Source: Tricholoma matsutake
Lineage: Eukaryota > Basidiomycota > Agaricomycetes > Agaricales > Tricholomataceae
Reading direction: 5' to 3'
Assembly (NCBI GenBank): GCA_026075535.2
Contig: AP026544.2
Coordinates: forward strand, 992,001-1,056,000
DNA length: 64,000 bases
Every line of letters begins with the position of its first letter. Position 1 is the stretch's first letter. This document shows positions 43,551 to 54,462 of the stretch, piece after piece. Both the position numbers and the translations under genes were made by a program. Under the pieces are notes generated by a model that was given only the letters and a program-made list of their open reading frames with translations, was not told the origin of the DNA and made no database searches.

Positions 43551-43689
43551 CTTCATGGCTTTGTACACCAGATAAACCCGATATCGACTCGGCCATTCCC
43601 CTGCCAACAACAACCGACACTCGCCCTCTCCTCCGATATTGCTCAGCAGAACGAAGTTACCTACGAAGGCATCCCACAAAGTAACAACG

Positions 43690-44974
43690 CGAAAAAGGAT
43701 GACACACGACTACTTCATGTTCAAAAGTGGTTAGGTGACTTGGTACGACCTCTTGATCTATCAGACGCAGAATATGCTACCTTTGTCCGATATTGCACCG
43801 AATTCTTTATAAATTCAGGCAAACTATGGAGAAAAGACTCCCATGGCACTCACAAAATTGTCACCATCCCCAAACGCCGCCTCGAAATCATTTGCGCAGC
43901 TCACGATGACATCGGACACAAGATGGTGTTCACTACAAAGTCCCTGATCGCTTTGCGATTCTGGTGGCCCAACATGAAGGCTGACATCACCTGGTATATT
44001 CAAACATGCCATCTCTGCCAGGTTCATCAGATGCGAAACCTTCTAATTCCCCCCATAGTCACGACGCCAGCTCCTCTATTTGGCAAAGTTTACGTCAACA
44101 CTATGCAAATGCCTCCATCAGCCAAATTCAAGTACATCGTCCAAGGGCGATGTTCGCTCTCGACATATCCAGAGTGGCGAAAGCTTCGATGCGAGAATGC
44201 GACAACCCTCGGCAACTGGATCTTCGAAGACATGATTTGTTGATGGGGCTCTCTTTACAACTCTCATGCCAATGGACTCGTCGAATGAAGCCACTTTGAC
44301 GTTCACCAATCACTATTCAAAGCCATTGATGGAGACCAAAGCAAATGGTTGACCGGAGCACACTCAGTCTTTTGGGCAGAATGAGTTACGGTTTGTAAAC
44401 GTATGGGTTGCTCCCCTTACTTTGTTATTACAGGATCGCACCCCCTCATTTCCCTCGATATCTCCGAAGCCACCTACTTGCAACCCCCTCCCACTTTGAT
44501 CCTCTCAACTACCGACCTCATCGCCAGACGTGCCATTGCCCTACAGAAGAGATCCTCAGACCTCGAAGTCCTTCATTCGAAAGTCTTTTTGGCACGGCTC
44601 AAAGCTGCAAAGCGCTTCGAACAAGTTCACCAGTGAATGATTCGTGATTACGACTTCGTGAAAGGTGACCTTGTTCTACTTCAAAACACACAGATTGAGA
44701 AATCACTCAATCGAAAGATGCGTGCACGATACCTAGGCCCACTCATTGTTATCAAATGAAATTATGGTGGTGCTTACATCCTTTGTGAATTAGATGGCTC
44801 CGTACTTCATCGACCCGTTGCCGCATTCCGACTCCTCCCCTATCTTGCCAGAAAGTCCATCCCTCTTCCCCCGAACTTCCTTGACATCGACTCGAACTGT
44901 CTCAAAGGACTTCAAAAGACTTCGGATGTTGACTCCGACATAGACAAACATTTTCCAGATATCGAACCCGACTA
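43690..44974 (+). pseudogene. gypsy-C integrase, internally deleted
   Basis: The zinc domain HDDIGHKMVFTTKSLIALRF and CHLCQ (43900-44020) is good. The first catalytic block reads VYVNTMQMPPS, Asn in the place of the expected Asp. After EDMIC*WGSLY the sequence passes directly to NSHANGLVE, so the segment with the second Asp (about 35 codons) is deleted. The Glu is kept. The C-terminus has a GPY/F-type module (RKMRARYLGPLIVIK). No chromodomain follows. Confidence 0.75.
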
Positions 44975-45686
44975 GCTATTCTTTTCCTTTGTCTCGAACA
45001 TCAAACTTATAACTTCATTCTCAATTAGTGTACATTACAAGTTGCGATATCGCCATATAGCATGGTCGTGCAAACTCAAAAGGGTTTTTCGGCCATGATG
45101 ATTCACTGAGCCTTTCCCTTATTATTGTATTTCATTTCTTTCCTCTTTCTTATTGTTTTCTTTTGATTATTTACAAAATTTTATTTAAAAAGATAGAATA
45201 CAAAACAAAGTCCACAAAAACACAAAAAGAAAACCGTCCTACTCAGCCAGCAACCCTTCCAACCCCTCTATCTCATCTAACAACATCTCCAAATCAACTC
45301 ACCTCTCCACCAATCTCGCTGCAATGCGTTGACAATGCATCACTACCCCTTCATCCATCACCTCGCTATCCTCCACCTCTCAAACCTCCTTCACCTTCCC
45401 CTTTCCCTTTGACTTCTTTCCCTTTGCCTTATCCCCTGATGGTGTTGAAGGCCCCGCAATGTTTTCAATGGGCTCGATCGCCCTCACTGCACAAATTTGA
45501 ATGACTAAAATGATCGCTTAGAGAGCTCGAAACACGTCGAATGACACTTGTACCTGGTTTTGGGCGTGAAGTCTCCTTCGCAGCCGTTGCTCGCGTCGCT
45601 ACCATTGTTGTTGCTTCCTTGGCCTTTTGACCCCCGTGTTTCAGCACATCCTCCTTGTGCACCCCTCGTCTTGAGACCCCCTCCCA

Positions 45687-46595
45687 CTAGCAGCCTTGGA
45701 CCACTTGCGTGCACTTGACGCACTTTGGTGCCCCCTTCTCGATGATACACGGAGGTTGCGACTGCATCTTGGCACAATGATTGCACTAGAAAAAAGTCGA
45801 TTAGCAAACCAGAAAGGACAAGACAGAACTCGATGACTTACCTGGCCCTCAAACTCGAGCAGTCCGCTCTCGGCGAACTTTGCGCGCTTCGCATTCACCT
45901 CCTCTATCTCCAACTCCACCTCGCCGTCTTCCACATCTCCCACCTTTTGCTTCCCCAGCTCTACCAACTCCCCCCATCCAACTTCACCCTCATCATCATC
46001 AGTGATTTCTGCTACCTCGATCGCCTTCGCCTCTGCCTCGACCTCTGCGTTCTGCTCCCGCAATGCCTCCTTCAAAAGCATCTTTGCACGGAAACTCTCA
46101 AGAAGCACTCGTCACACCTCGACAAGAGCAGCCCTGCGCTCTTGCATTCTCTCCACCTTCCGCTCCGCTGCCACCCATCTTGCCATCTCCTTGTCTTCCC
46201 GTCGATGCCTATCCATCGCCTCTCATTCCTCCAGCTCGATTTCCTCCTTCAGATCCGAAAACAACAAGTCTCTGCCCCACGAGAACCATTCCCAATGCGC
46301 CATCAACTTAAATAGTTTGAGCACCTCATCAACAACCTTTTGGACAGCCAGTTTGCGTTCTTTGCCAAGATCATCTGCCAACTCGTCATATTCAGCCTGC
46401 ACGAGACGTTTCAGTAGATTGAACCAAGAGGAAAAAGATGAAACATACCATCTTCTCGCAAAAACCCTTACCCCACACTTCGAAATCGACATCTTCTGCC
46501 ACACTGCATTCAGGCATGGACTTGGCGTACTCGAGGACCTTGGCATTCAGTTGAGCTAAGAGAGACATACCAAAGATTTGAGGTAGGGAGAACAA
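45687..46595 (-). pseudogene. antisense gene in gypsy-C: helical acidic protein with C6 cluster
   Basis: Opposite to pol. Exon 1 (46595-46449) starts MFSLPQIFGMSLLAQLNAKV. A 52-nt intron (46448-46397, GTATGT ... GTGCAG) leads to exon 2 (46396-45842) with DLGKERKLAVQKVVDEVLKL and long acidic-basic helices. A 56-nt intron (45841-45786, GTAAGT ... TTCTAG) ends right at the cluster exon. That exon encodes C-x2-C-x8-C-x8-C-x2-C-x6-C (CNHCAKMQSQPPC, CVKCTQVVQGC), then a TAG. Two TGA codons in exon 2 fit CGA. It parallels the antisense gene of gypsy-B in position, orientation and domain order, with different sequence. Confidence 0.65.
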
Positions 46596-46700
46596 TTGAG
46601 AGAGGAAGGAAATAACTGGTTCGATGTTTGTTTATTGTTGTCAACACAACCTTGTGACGTCACGTGTTTCGGATCGGCTGACTGGGACAGTCAGTATTTC

Positions 46701-46714
46701 ACTTAGGGGGAGGT
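46701..46714 (+). promoter_or_regulatory. gypsy-C polypurine tract
   Basis: ACTTAGGGGGAGGT directly precedes the 3' LTR. Confidence 0.55.
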
Positions 46715-47725
46715 TGATAGGTCCACCTCGTGCTATAAGGTCTGTAACCACTCACAGCAGTTCCGCATCAATCTCCCACGACACTCGGAACCCCTCGAAT
46801 GCCTTCAAGCCTCGCAAAACGCTCCCGAACAGGCTTCAAGCAGCCTCATGCTACCTCAATCCCCCTCAATCCCCCTCGAACAATATAGGAACACTTCAAA
46901 CGCACTCAGCCACCATCATCATGGCCTCTGGCACTCTTACTACATGCCGATGAGTCATAGCAAAGTTGACCAAGCTATTCGGCCACTGACTGAGCATGCG
47001 TGAGATGACTAAGGACACAATGAGGCAAATTTCTGATGTTTAGATGGTTTGTAATGACATAGGACGAGTACATTTCGCACATATCAGGACTCCAGAGATT
47101 TAATTCTTATCTTTTATTGTTTTACTCAGTGATAGAGGTCTATCTTTTATCCTAGACTTCACCTCATGTAGGCCTCATGTTCTCCTTCCCCTTTTTGGTA
47201 GTACCTCTTCAGAACTTATTTAAACTTGTAATAGTTACTCACTTGAAGGAGGAAGAAAAGAGATCGTCTTACTTCACTATAGTCTGATTTAAGAGTTCAG
47301 CTCTTGAGTCCAAGCCTCTCGTCTAGCCCGAAGTTCTGCGAATCGTCGCGAACTTCCTCGAAACTTTGTATTAGCCCTCAAACCTTCCTCCGTCATATAT
47401 CGTTATTGCCCCTCGTCACTATCATCGCTGCCCCACTCACATATTCCTTCTACACCCTTTGTAAAACCGTCTACACCATTCCCAATTACCTTGAATGTCT
47501 CCTCTACCCCTCAAACCTTATTGATCTCCCTCGAACTTACATCGAGAGATCTCATGCCCCTTCAAACATTCTCAAAACCCTTCGTACCCACTCGGACGTC
47601 TTACGCATCCATCAGGTTGAATTCGGTGACTTTTAGTACCACCTCACACCCTTCCTCTAACTCGTGTTATACCATCCAAGGCCATTTTGGTAGGTTTTGT
47701 TTGGGTTTCCGGGTCGAGCATATCA
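46715..47725 (+). repeat. gypsy-C 3' LTR
   Basis: 1011 bp, pair of 38017-39028. Ends CATATCA, then TCGG. Confidence 0.9.
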
Positions 47726-47729
47726 TCGG

Positions 47730-48102
47730 GGTCGCCCCCAGGGCCACCAGGACCACTAGGGTCATCAGGTCCACTGGGGGGTCCATCCTCTAGACCAGGA
47801 TCTTCCAACCCAAAGGGTTCAGGCTGGTTGATGCCCCCTACACACTCAAGGGGAGTTCTTGATCGAAAACCTTCCAGGTTGGCAGAAGGGTGTGGGTCAT
47901 GAGTGGACATGAGATTGGCACTGATTGAAGGGGCTCCTGAGCCGATTTGTTGGAATACATTTGAGGGTCTGGAAGACACTCCAAAAGTAGTGGCGGGTCG
48001 AGGGTCAGGAAGGGTGGATCGCTGGATTGCAGAGATCCCAGAAATTGTACCGGCGCATTGGGAATTTCTTGTTGTGCGCTGGTGAGTCTTGGTAGGGGTC
48101 AT
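47730..48102 (-). pseudogene. gypsy-B gag, N-terminal part
   Basis: ATG at 48102 (MTPTKTHQRTTRNSQCAG), 40 nt inside the 5' LTR boundary. The end is Pro/Gly/Asp-rich (PSGPDDPSGPGGPGGDPD) and continues at 38016 after gypsy-C is removed. Confidence 0.7.
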
Positions 48103-48142
48103 AGAGAGGAATGAGATGAGTGAAGTGTGAGTTTGTATATAC

Positions 48143-48835
48143 TGTTAAGAACTGATCCTAGAAGGCACATTGGAATCTGATCGGACCCTGCGGGTGATGA
48201 TAGCAGAAGGTTGTCAGGTTGTTGTGGATTCTGTGGTAGGGGAAATGGAAAGGACTTGGCTTCAGCTTGTAAGAAGCTGCACCCTTCACCTCGTCTGGTG
48301 TCCTAATTTCAAGTCGAAGGTTTGGAGGTAGAAGCAGGAAAGTGTGGGTAAATGCAAGACAGAGTACGGAGGGACTTAGGTTAAGTTCAGATGAGGTTAG
48401 AACTTCAGAGGGAGACTAGAGGTCGAGTTGAATGGAGTTCAGACTCTTAGAGAACTGAGGTTGGAGTAGAAGGAGGTTTAGATTGGCAGGTTAAAGTCAA
48501 GTCTATGTCAATATATGGACTGAGGAATACAAGGCGAAACTAACTAAGCTTAAATACTGTAGTCCAGAATAAATGCGGAACAGGAATGAAGACTGTGGCA
48601 GTGTCTCGACTGCATAGATAAATTACTTAGCGGGAGCCGCACAGGAATCCATAGTCGAATTTGCAATAGAGATGGCAGCCATGGATGCTGTACAAGGTGG
48701 CCTGGTGCACAGCAGTGTGGGCAGTGCAAGGCGGCCAGGAACGAAATTGGGAGGAGTAGACAAATGTCGGGTTCGACATGTGGGAAAGGGTTGGATGGAT
48801 GCGGGTTCCAATTGGGGGAGGAACAGTTCTTGACA
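48143..48835 (-). repeat. gypsy-B 5' LTR (right)
   Basis: 693 bp, TGTTAAGAACTGATCC ... CAGTTCTTGACA, followed by TCAAT. It carries the empty site for solo LTR copy 5. Confidence 0.9.
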
Positions 48836-50339
48836 TCAATGGGAAGAACACATGCTTGGAATGTGGGAAGGGCAAAGTCAAGTGCGAAAAAATGAAAGAT
48901 AGTCATGCAGGGGACAAGCCAGAGAAAGGAAAGGGTGCAGCCAGAAGAAAGGTGAAGAAGGCTGGATCCTTGTGGAGGTTCACAAGGGAAGGAAAAGGGA
49001 AATCAAAGGGTAAGTACTATGTATCACCATACAAATAACCACTGAACATCGACCACAGCAACATATTCCTCTGACATTGAGATGGTTGATGTCATGCACA
49101 AATGCCCACCCTCACCCTCACCCTCACCCTCTCCCACTCCCATTACTGCTGGGGAGCTCAGTGACTTCAATGACCGTATACAAGAACTGGAGCACCATTT
49201 GTACAATCAGGGTGATTGGCTCCATCAGAACTTCCCCAGAGCAATGGCCAACATACAGGAGAATATGGCCAGCTTGAGCAGGAGGATGGATGAGATGGAA
49301 GAGTACATGGGGTTCTGCCCACAACCCCTTGTGTTGTACAATGGTGCAGGTGAGCTGCACTATCTTGGAGAGGGTCCAAGCTATAGGCAAAGGTATGGTA
49401 TGGAGGTCGATGAAGATGAGCAGGATGTAGTGGCCACTGTTTGGGAGGATCACTGGCACAAGGCTGCTGCCATTGATGCTGGTAGTGAGGACGATGGACC
49501 CAAGGGTGCTAAGATGGACGCGAGGCTGCTTCCGCTCCCACTCCCATTCCCATTCCTGCACCTCCACCTGCCACTCCCACACCTCCAGCTGCTGCTGAAG
49601 ATGGATGTGAGGCTGCTCCCACTCCTGCCCCTGCTCCCACCCCCCCTTCCTGCTCCCACCCCTGCTCCTGCTCTCACTCCTACTGGGCTGGAGGAAGACC
49701 AATGTGGGACCACTCCCACTCCCACTGGGCTTGAGGAAGAAGGACATGGGGCCACTCCCGCTCCCATTCATGTTGGGCAATTATCCTCATTGCCTGCTGA
49801 TGCTGATGCTGAGCCCTTGCCCACTGGTCCTCAAATCAAGGTCATCCCCGCCACGCTGCAAGATTCTCAGGAATCAGTTCAATGTATGACCTCTGTGGAT
49901 GCACCCATTCCTCCCCTCCTTTGACCCCCCTTGATCCCCAATGCTGACCCTGTGGAACCAGTAATGGCATCCACCAGCAATGTGTTCATGCCACCCACCC
50001 CTCCTTCACTACTGGCATCACATTCTCCCCGTCCTTCCCCTCATCCTCCACAATTATGCTGGTCCCCTCACCATTTGTCACCCACCATGCCTTCAAGAAG
50101 TACCACCCCTCAGCCAAACCTGAAGAAGAGAGCAGGAACATCTGAGGACAGAGAGGAGGTCAAACGAGGCAGAAAAACGTAATGGTGGGACATTTTATTT
50201 TACATTCCTACAGAAATAAATATTGTTGTATAATTAGTCTGAAAATTTCACATTTTCCCTCTTCTCTCTTTTACCAAGGGTTGTGTTTAAAATGGCCTCC
50301 TGTTGTGCAAGGTCATTAGCTGTCTTTCAGCATCGACCC

Positions 50340-50580
50340 TCTGACTGGTTGATTGTCAGGTTTTGTTGGGATGGGGGTGGGGTCATTGGTTGATAGCTAC
50401 CCACTGATGATCCTATGTTGGCCAAGCTGGCTGCTGCTGATGTGATCAGGTTTTGTTGGGATGGGGGTGGGGTCATTGGTTGATAGCTAACTGCTGACAA
50501 TCCTATGTTGGCCAAGTGGGCTGCTGTCGTGCTGGCCACTGCCGATGTGATCACCTGATTGTCAGGTTCTGTTGGGACCA
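50340..50580 (+). repeat. tandem duplication of about 110 bp
   Basis: CAGGTTTTGTTGGGATGGGG ... GATAGCTAMCYRCTGAYRAT ... TTGGCCAAG occurs twice in succession (50357-50466 and 50447-50560) with a partial third copy. It lies between P2 and P3, just past both stop codons. Confidence 0.6.
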
Positions 50581-50599
50581 TGTACCTGATGTATGTGTC

Positions 50600-52434
50600 T
50601 CAAGGTATAAGATACTGTGGTTCACCATCACCTGGACCATTAATTGGCTGTGGCTGAGTGACGCCAGCTCTACAGAGTATGTCCATCATTGTTTGATGGA
50701 CTTGTACATTGTTCAACAGAGTTGCACTTGTGTTCAAGTTGTGTGCCTGTTCTGCCATCAACCTTTGACCAGGTTTCTTTGGCTTGGATTTGCCTTTTGC
50801 AGCTTTTCTGGCTCTTGACTGTGAACATGGGTTGTGATAAGATGCAGCTAAGCCTTGGGATTGGCCCTCGGGGTCGGGCATGGGCATGGGCATGGGAGCA
50901 GGAGCAGATGCCACTGGGTTGTCCACACCAGGCACGGCAGTGGGGGAGTCTACATCAGGCACAGCAGTGGCATCTGCATTATGTTGGCCAGTGCATTTGC
51001 GCATCTGTTGAGAAGGTGTAGGGCTATTCAAATCATTAGGATATTGCACACGAGAGACACTACCATTGTGTAGCTTGATTCTTTTGAACCTGAATGCCCT
51101 CTCAGGGCCCTGTGCCATTTGCTGCTGCAGAATGTGGTCGAAGAAGTCTTCTATGACACTCTTTTGCATATTCTGTGGGTCTGTCCATTTGAACCTGGCT
51201 GGGAGATATTCAGGATTGATGAATGTTGATGTGTCTTGGCAATTGCTGTGAATGGGACATGGCGAGTATGACCATTGTTTACTAGTTCTGCATGCAGATA
51301 AGCAACAACTCATTGAAAAGGAAGTGATCATACTGTAATGCTGCCCAACATACAACTTAAACCATTCTCCAGCTCATTTTTCTTGTACAGTGAACCTTTC
51401 CATGGTGTGGGTAGGATGGGGAACCCATCACTAGTCATCTCAAGTCAGATTTGCATTGAGTCACCATGTGCTGTTGACCTTGAAGCAATGTCTGATGCAT
51501 GTAAAGCCTTGATATAGCCCATGAAGTGGCGCTTGAGCTCTGTGATCTCATTATTATATGTGTCTATGAAGGATTGTGCAAGGGTGGCCATCAATGATGA
51601 AACATTTTCATGACTGTGATCAGGAGTGGGATCAGCAATGGCAGTGGAAGATTTTCACTCACACATCAATGACCATCAAACCATCAGGTGCAGTGTAGGC
51701 TGTGAATGTCACAGACAGCACCCCCATTTCTAGCCACTGCTGTCATGCAGTCTCCTCCACATGCTTAACCAGGTTCTTCTCTGCTCAACTGCAAACATCA
51801 ATAACATAATTGGCAGCAGCCACGGCCATGGCCACGGGAATGGGAATGGGTTAACATACATTTGCTTTGTTTTCTCTGGATAACCTTCCCCCTCTATTTT
51901 CTCCTGCTCGGCCTCAAGCACTGCCTTTTCCTCTGCAGTCATGCTTTCAAAAACCCTCTTGATGGCTGGCAGTCAGTTCTGGAACTATCCCGGCATACTT
52001 GTGGATGCATCCTCAACACCTAAGATATCTCCGATCTCTTTTCCAAACTCGGCCCTGGTGTAAGCTCCAGATCACTTCTGATCGCTTCACTTTGAAGTTG
52101 TTTGATGAGCCTTTTGTCATTTGCCAGTTGTTCAAAAGCCAGTTTGTTAGTTCCTAGCAATGTGATCAATAATACAACATTGAATGGGATAATAGCCCAC
52201 CTTGGCATGCATGCAACTCTCTTCTGGATCTATTGGGGTCATCTCAATTGACGCCCAGTAATTAAAGATGGTGGGGAGAATGTCAGTCTTGAGTATTTGC
52301 AATTGGGCAGCTTTTGATTCCTGTGATCGGAATGCATCTTTATAAGGCTTGATGATCTTCTGCTCTTTGACTGTATATCGGCTCCCCTTCTGGTACTGTC
52401 TGTGTCCTGGGTTCTCTGATGGCTTAGGTGGCAT
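50600..52434 (-). pseudogene. KDZ cargo gene P3 (MPPKP..RQYQKGSRYT family)
   Basis: Starts at 52434 with HRQYQKGSRYTVKEQKIIKP and LPTIFNYWASIE. A 48-nt intron at about 52201-52154 (GTGGGC ... TGCTAG) follows. A further segment (51730-51942) has MTAEEKAVLEAEQEKIEGEG, with a minisatellite-containing intron after KTKQ. The 3' frame (50600-51355) reads FINPEYLPARFKWTDPQNMQ, a Pro/Met repeat and a basic ARKAAKGKSKPKKPGQR. Proteins with this N-terminus accompany transposons in many mushrooms; function unknown. Stops separate the middle exons. Confidence 0.5.
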
Positions 52435-54361
52435 TGGAGGGTATTGATGTAGAGGAAGGAATTGTCCTTGCCATTGGCTTCATTTGTCATTTGGCATGAG
52501 GATCACACAAGGATAACATGAGGTCAATAGTACAATAAATAGCTCATCAACGCAATTGATTCCCACCAATCTTTATGAGCCTGACAAGGGCTCCTTACAA
52601 GTGAAAGGGAAGATCAAAGAACAATGCCACCCTGCGTGAGGACGATGATGGTGCAGTGGATACTGTCACACATAAGGAAGTTGAGGTCAACACGAGACAC
52701 AGACCAAAAACAAAGTGTATCAAGGTTCCCTTGCCTCCAGTTACAGAAGAATGTGGTGAATTGAGTTCAGCTGGTATTCATGACAATCCAGGTCTTGCTC
52801 CAGAATGGGATATGCAAGAACCTCAGGTGGCCAATGAGCTGGTTTGGCCACAGATTGGTATGGTCAGTTTCTGACATTGATTGACTTACCAAGGCTCATG
52901 TACAAATAACAGAGACAGCAAGACTATGTCTTGGAGTTTGTCAGATGAATAGATAAACTGCTGCAAGCATCCCTGTCTTGGCAGGCATGGTCAATCAACA
53001 AACAAGTTTGCAACCACTGTTCATTCAATAAATGGGCAATTTGGAGATCCATTGATTGCTTGCTAGGAAGAATGCTTTGCTGAACATGTATGCGGGTAAC
53101 ACACAGGCAAAACCCCTTCCATTGCATTGAATCTTGGACTGGCACACACTTTCTCAGGGCTGAGTTATGGGAGGTTGGCACATACCTCTTAGTTCAGCAC
53201 CAGACAGATCAGCCGATTTGCAATGCTCTTCAGTTCCAAATGGAATATCTGGAAACATTTGAGGACATGAAGGATAAAGCAGAACAAGAGTTGGCCAATT
53301 GGGAAGGTGATGATCAGGATTGGCCTTTGTCACATCAATCAGCATCAGCCCCATATCACGAGTCGGGAACAGCAACAGCAGCAGCAACAGCAACAGCAGA
53401 TGAAGTGGGGGATGATGAAGCATTTTTTTATTCCCTTGATGAGCTTCTGATTCAAGCTCACGATACATATGTTGATGATAGCCTACAAGACTTCTTTGAT
53501 GGCAATGACGCACATGAAGTTGAACATGCTGATGAAGACATCCATGGGTTTGATCCATATTTGCCTAATGCTACTGAAACAGCTGAACGCATGAGGACTG
53601 ATGCCACTCCCACTCCCACTGGGCCCACTCCCACTCCCAATGCCGATGCTGATATGATGTTCAGACCACCCACTGCCAATGCCTTCAACAACAGTTACAT
53701 CCATGTGGTGCATACGAATGGAATACATCACTTAGCGATGGTTACCTGCCAGTGTCAAGGGGAGCACAGAATTGCCTTGGACCTGGTAAGCAGTAACTTG
53801 CTACCCACCAGCTTCACCAAAATATGCACTCTTTTCACCATGCATGTCCTGGATCATTTTTGGCTCTGTAATCTGGAATTAAAGGCATCAACCTACCAGT
53901 TTTACCAATTGATTCAGCACGTCACATTGCCAATGAGGCCTGCAGAAGTGGTCAACCTCTACCACAAGCTTTGGCGCATGTCCTGCTTATGGTGTTGGAT
54001 GAAAAGATTGAAGTGGGCTGGGTATGGTCACAGTCAAAAAGATCCATTGAAACCCGAACCAGGATCACTCGCCAACTTCTGTCCAGCTTCTCCTCAAGTA
54101 GGCATAAATATACCGGAGAATTGGAAGGATGATGAGAACCAGTAAGTGATTAAGCACCTGTGGTCTCTAAAATGATATTACACCTTAGATTTATTTTTAA
54201 ACATGTATTTGTGGCCAATGGCAATCTCAAAGCTGACCATGTTCAGCAGAAAAACTCTGATACTGATATATGGCTATGGGATGGAGCTGGGATGGCCCCA
54301 AATCAGGCTGAATACAAGCAGTTTCTCCAAGATGCCATAGAGCAATTAACAGTAAGTACAC

Positions 54362-54462
54362 TTCCCTCACCGCTGCTGCTGCCATTCCTGTGGCTGTGGC
54401 TGTGGCCATTCACACCGCTGCTCCCATACCCACTCCTGATCTGATCTGATCTGATCTGTGCC
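54362..54462 (+). repeat. intronic repeats: CTG/TGGC-rich run and (GATCT)n
   Basis: The KDZ intron holds CTGTGGCTGTGGCTGTGGCC and, at about 54436-54460, four GATCT units. These look like slippage repeats inside an intron and have no coding role. Confidence 0.6.

Larger units (their letters stand above)
38017..47725 (+). mobile_element. gypsy-C: Ty3/gypsy retrotransposon, 9.7 kb, complete ends
   Basis: LTRs of 1012 and 1011 bp (38017-39028 and 46715-47725), TGATAGGTCCACC ... CATATCA, with TCGG on both sides (38013-38016 and 47726-47729). It sits inside gypsy-B gag in the opposite orientation. The interior has gag, protease, RT-RNase H, integrase, and an antisense gene before the 3' LTR. It is richer in CpG than gypsy-A and looks like the youngest retroelement here, but its protease and integrase are defective. 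Confidence 0.9.
31088..48835 (-). mobile_element. gypsy-B: chromodomain Ty3/gypsy retrotransposon, complete ends
   Basis: LTRs of about 700 bp lie at 31088-32225 (with a solo gypsy-A LTR inside) and 48143-48835, each TGTTAAGA...TTCTTGACA. TCAAT flanks both sides (31083-31087 and 48836-48840), an exact 5-bp duplication. The minus-strand interior has gag, protease, RT, RNase H, and integrase with chromodomain. An extra plus-strand (antisense) gene lies between integrase and the 3' LTR. Gypsy-C splits gag. Stops in most domains show decay. Confidence 0.9.
30090..50182 (+). pseudogene. KDZ cargo gene P2 with Zn2Cys6 cluster, split by gypsy-B
   Basis: Exon 1 begins MNITAQQLLGTSARLRRPFE. A GTAAGT donor at about 30206 and a CAACGACAG acceptor at about 30279 lead to DLGEDLKAAFSAKSFLWGF. 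A long GGGATGGGAGC repeat tract follows. Near 31045 a C-x2-C-x6-C half cluster ends in CHKQ. Gypsy-B then intervenes (31088-48835, TCAAT duplicated), and at 48841 the second half, C-x2-C-x6-C (TCLECGKGKVKC), continues in frame. Together the spacing is C-x2-C-x6-C-x9-C-x2-C-x6-C, matching Gal4-type zinc clusters. One TGA sits inside the first CxxC, probably from CGA. Later parts are a helical block (ELEHHLYNQGDWLHQNFPRA, 49170-49300) and Pro-rich repeats to 50182. Confidence 0.65.
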
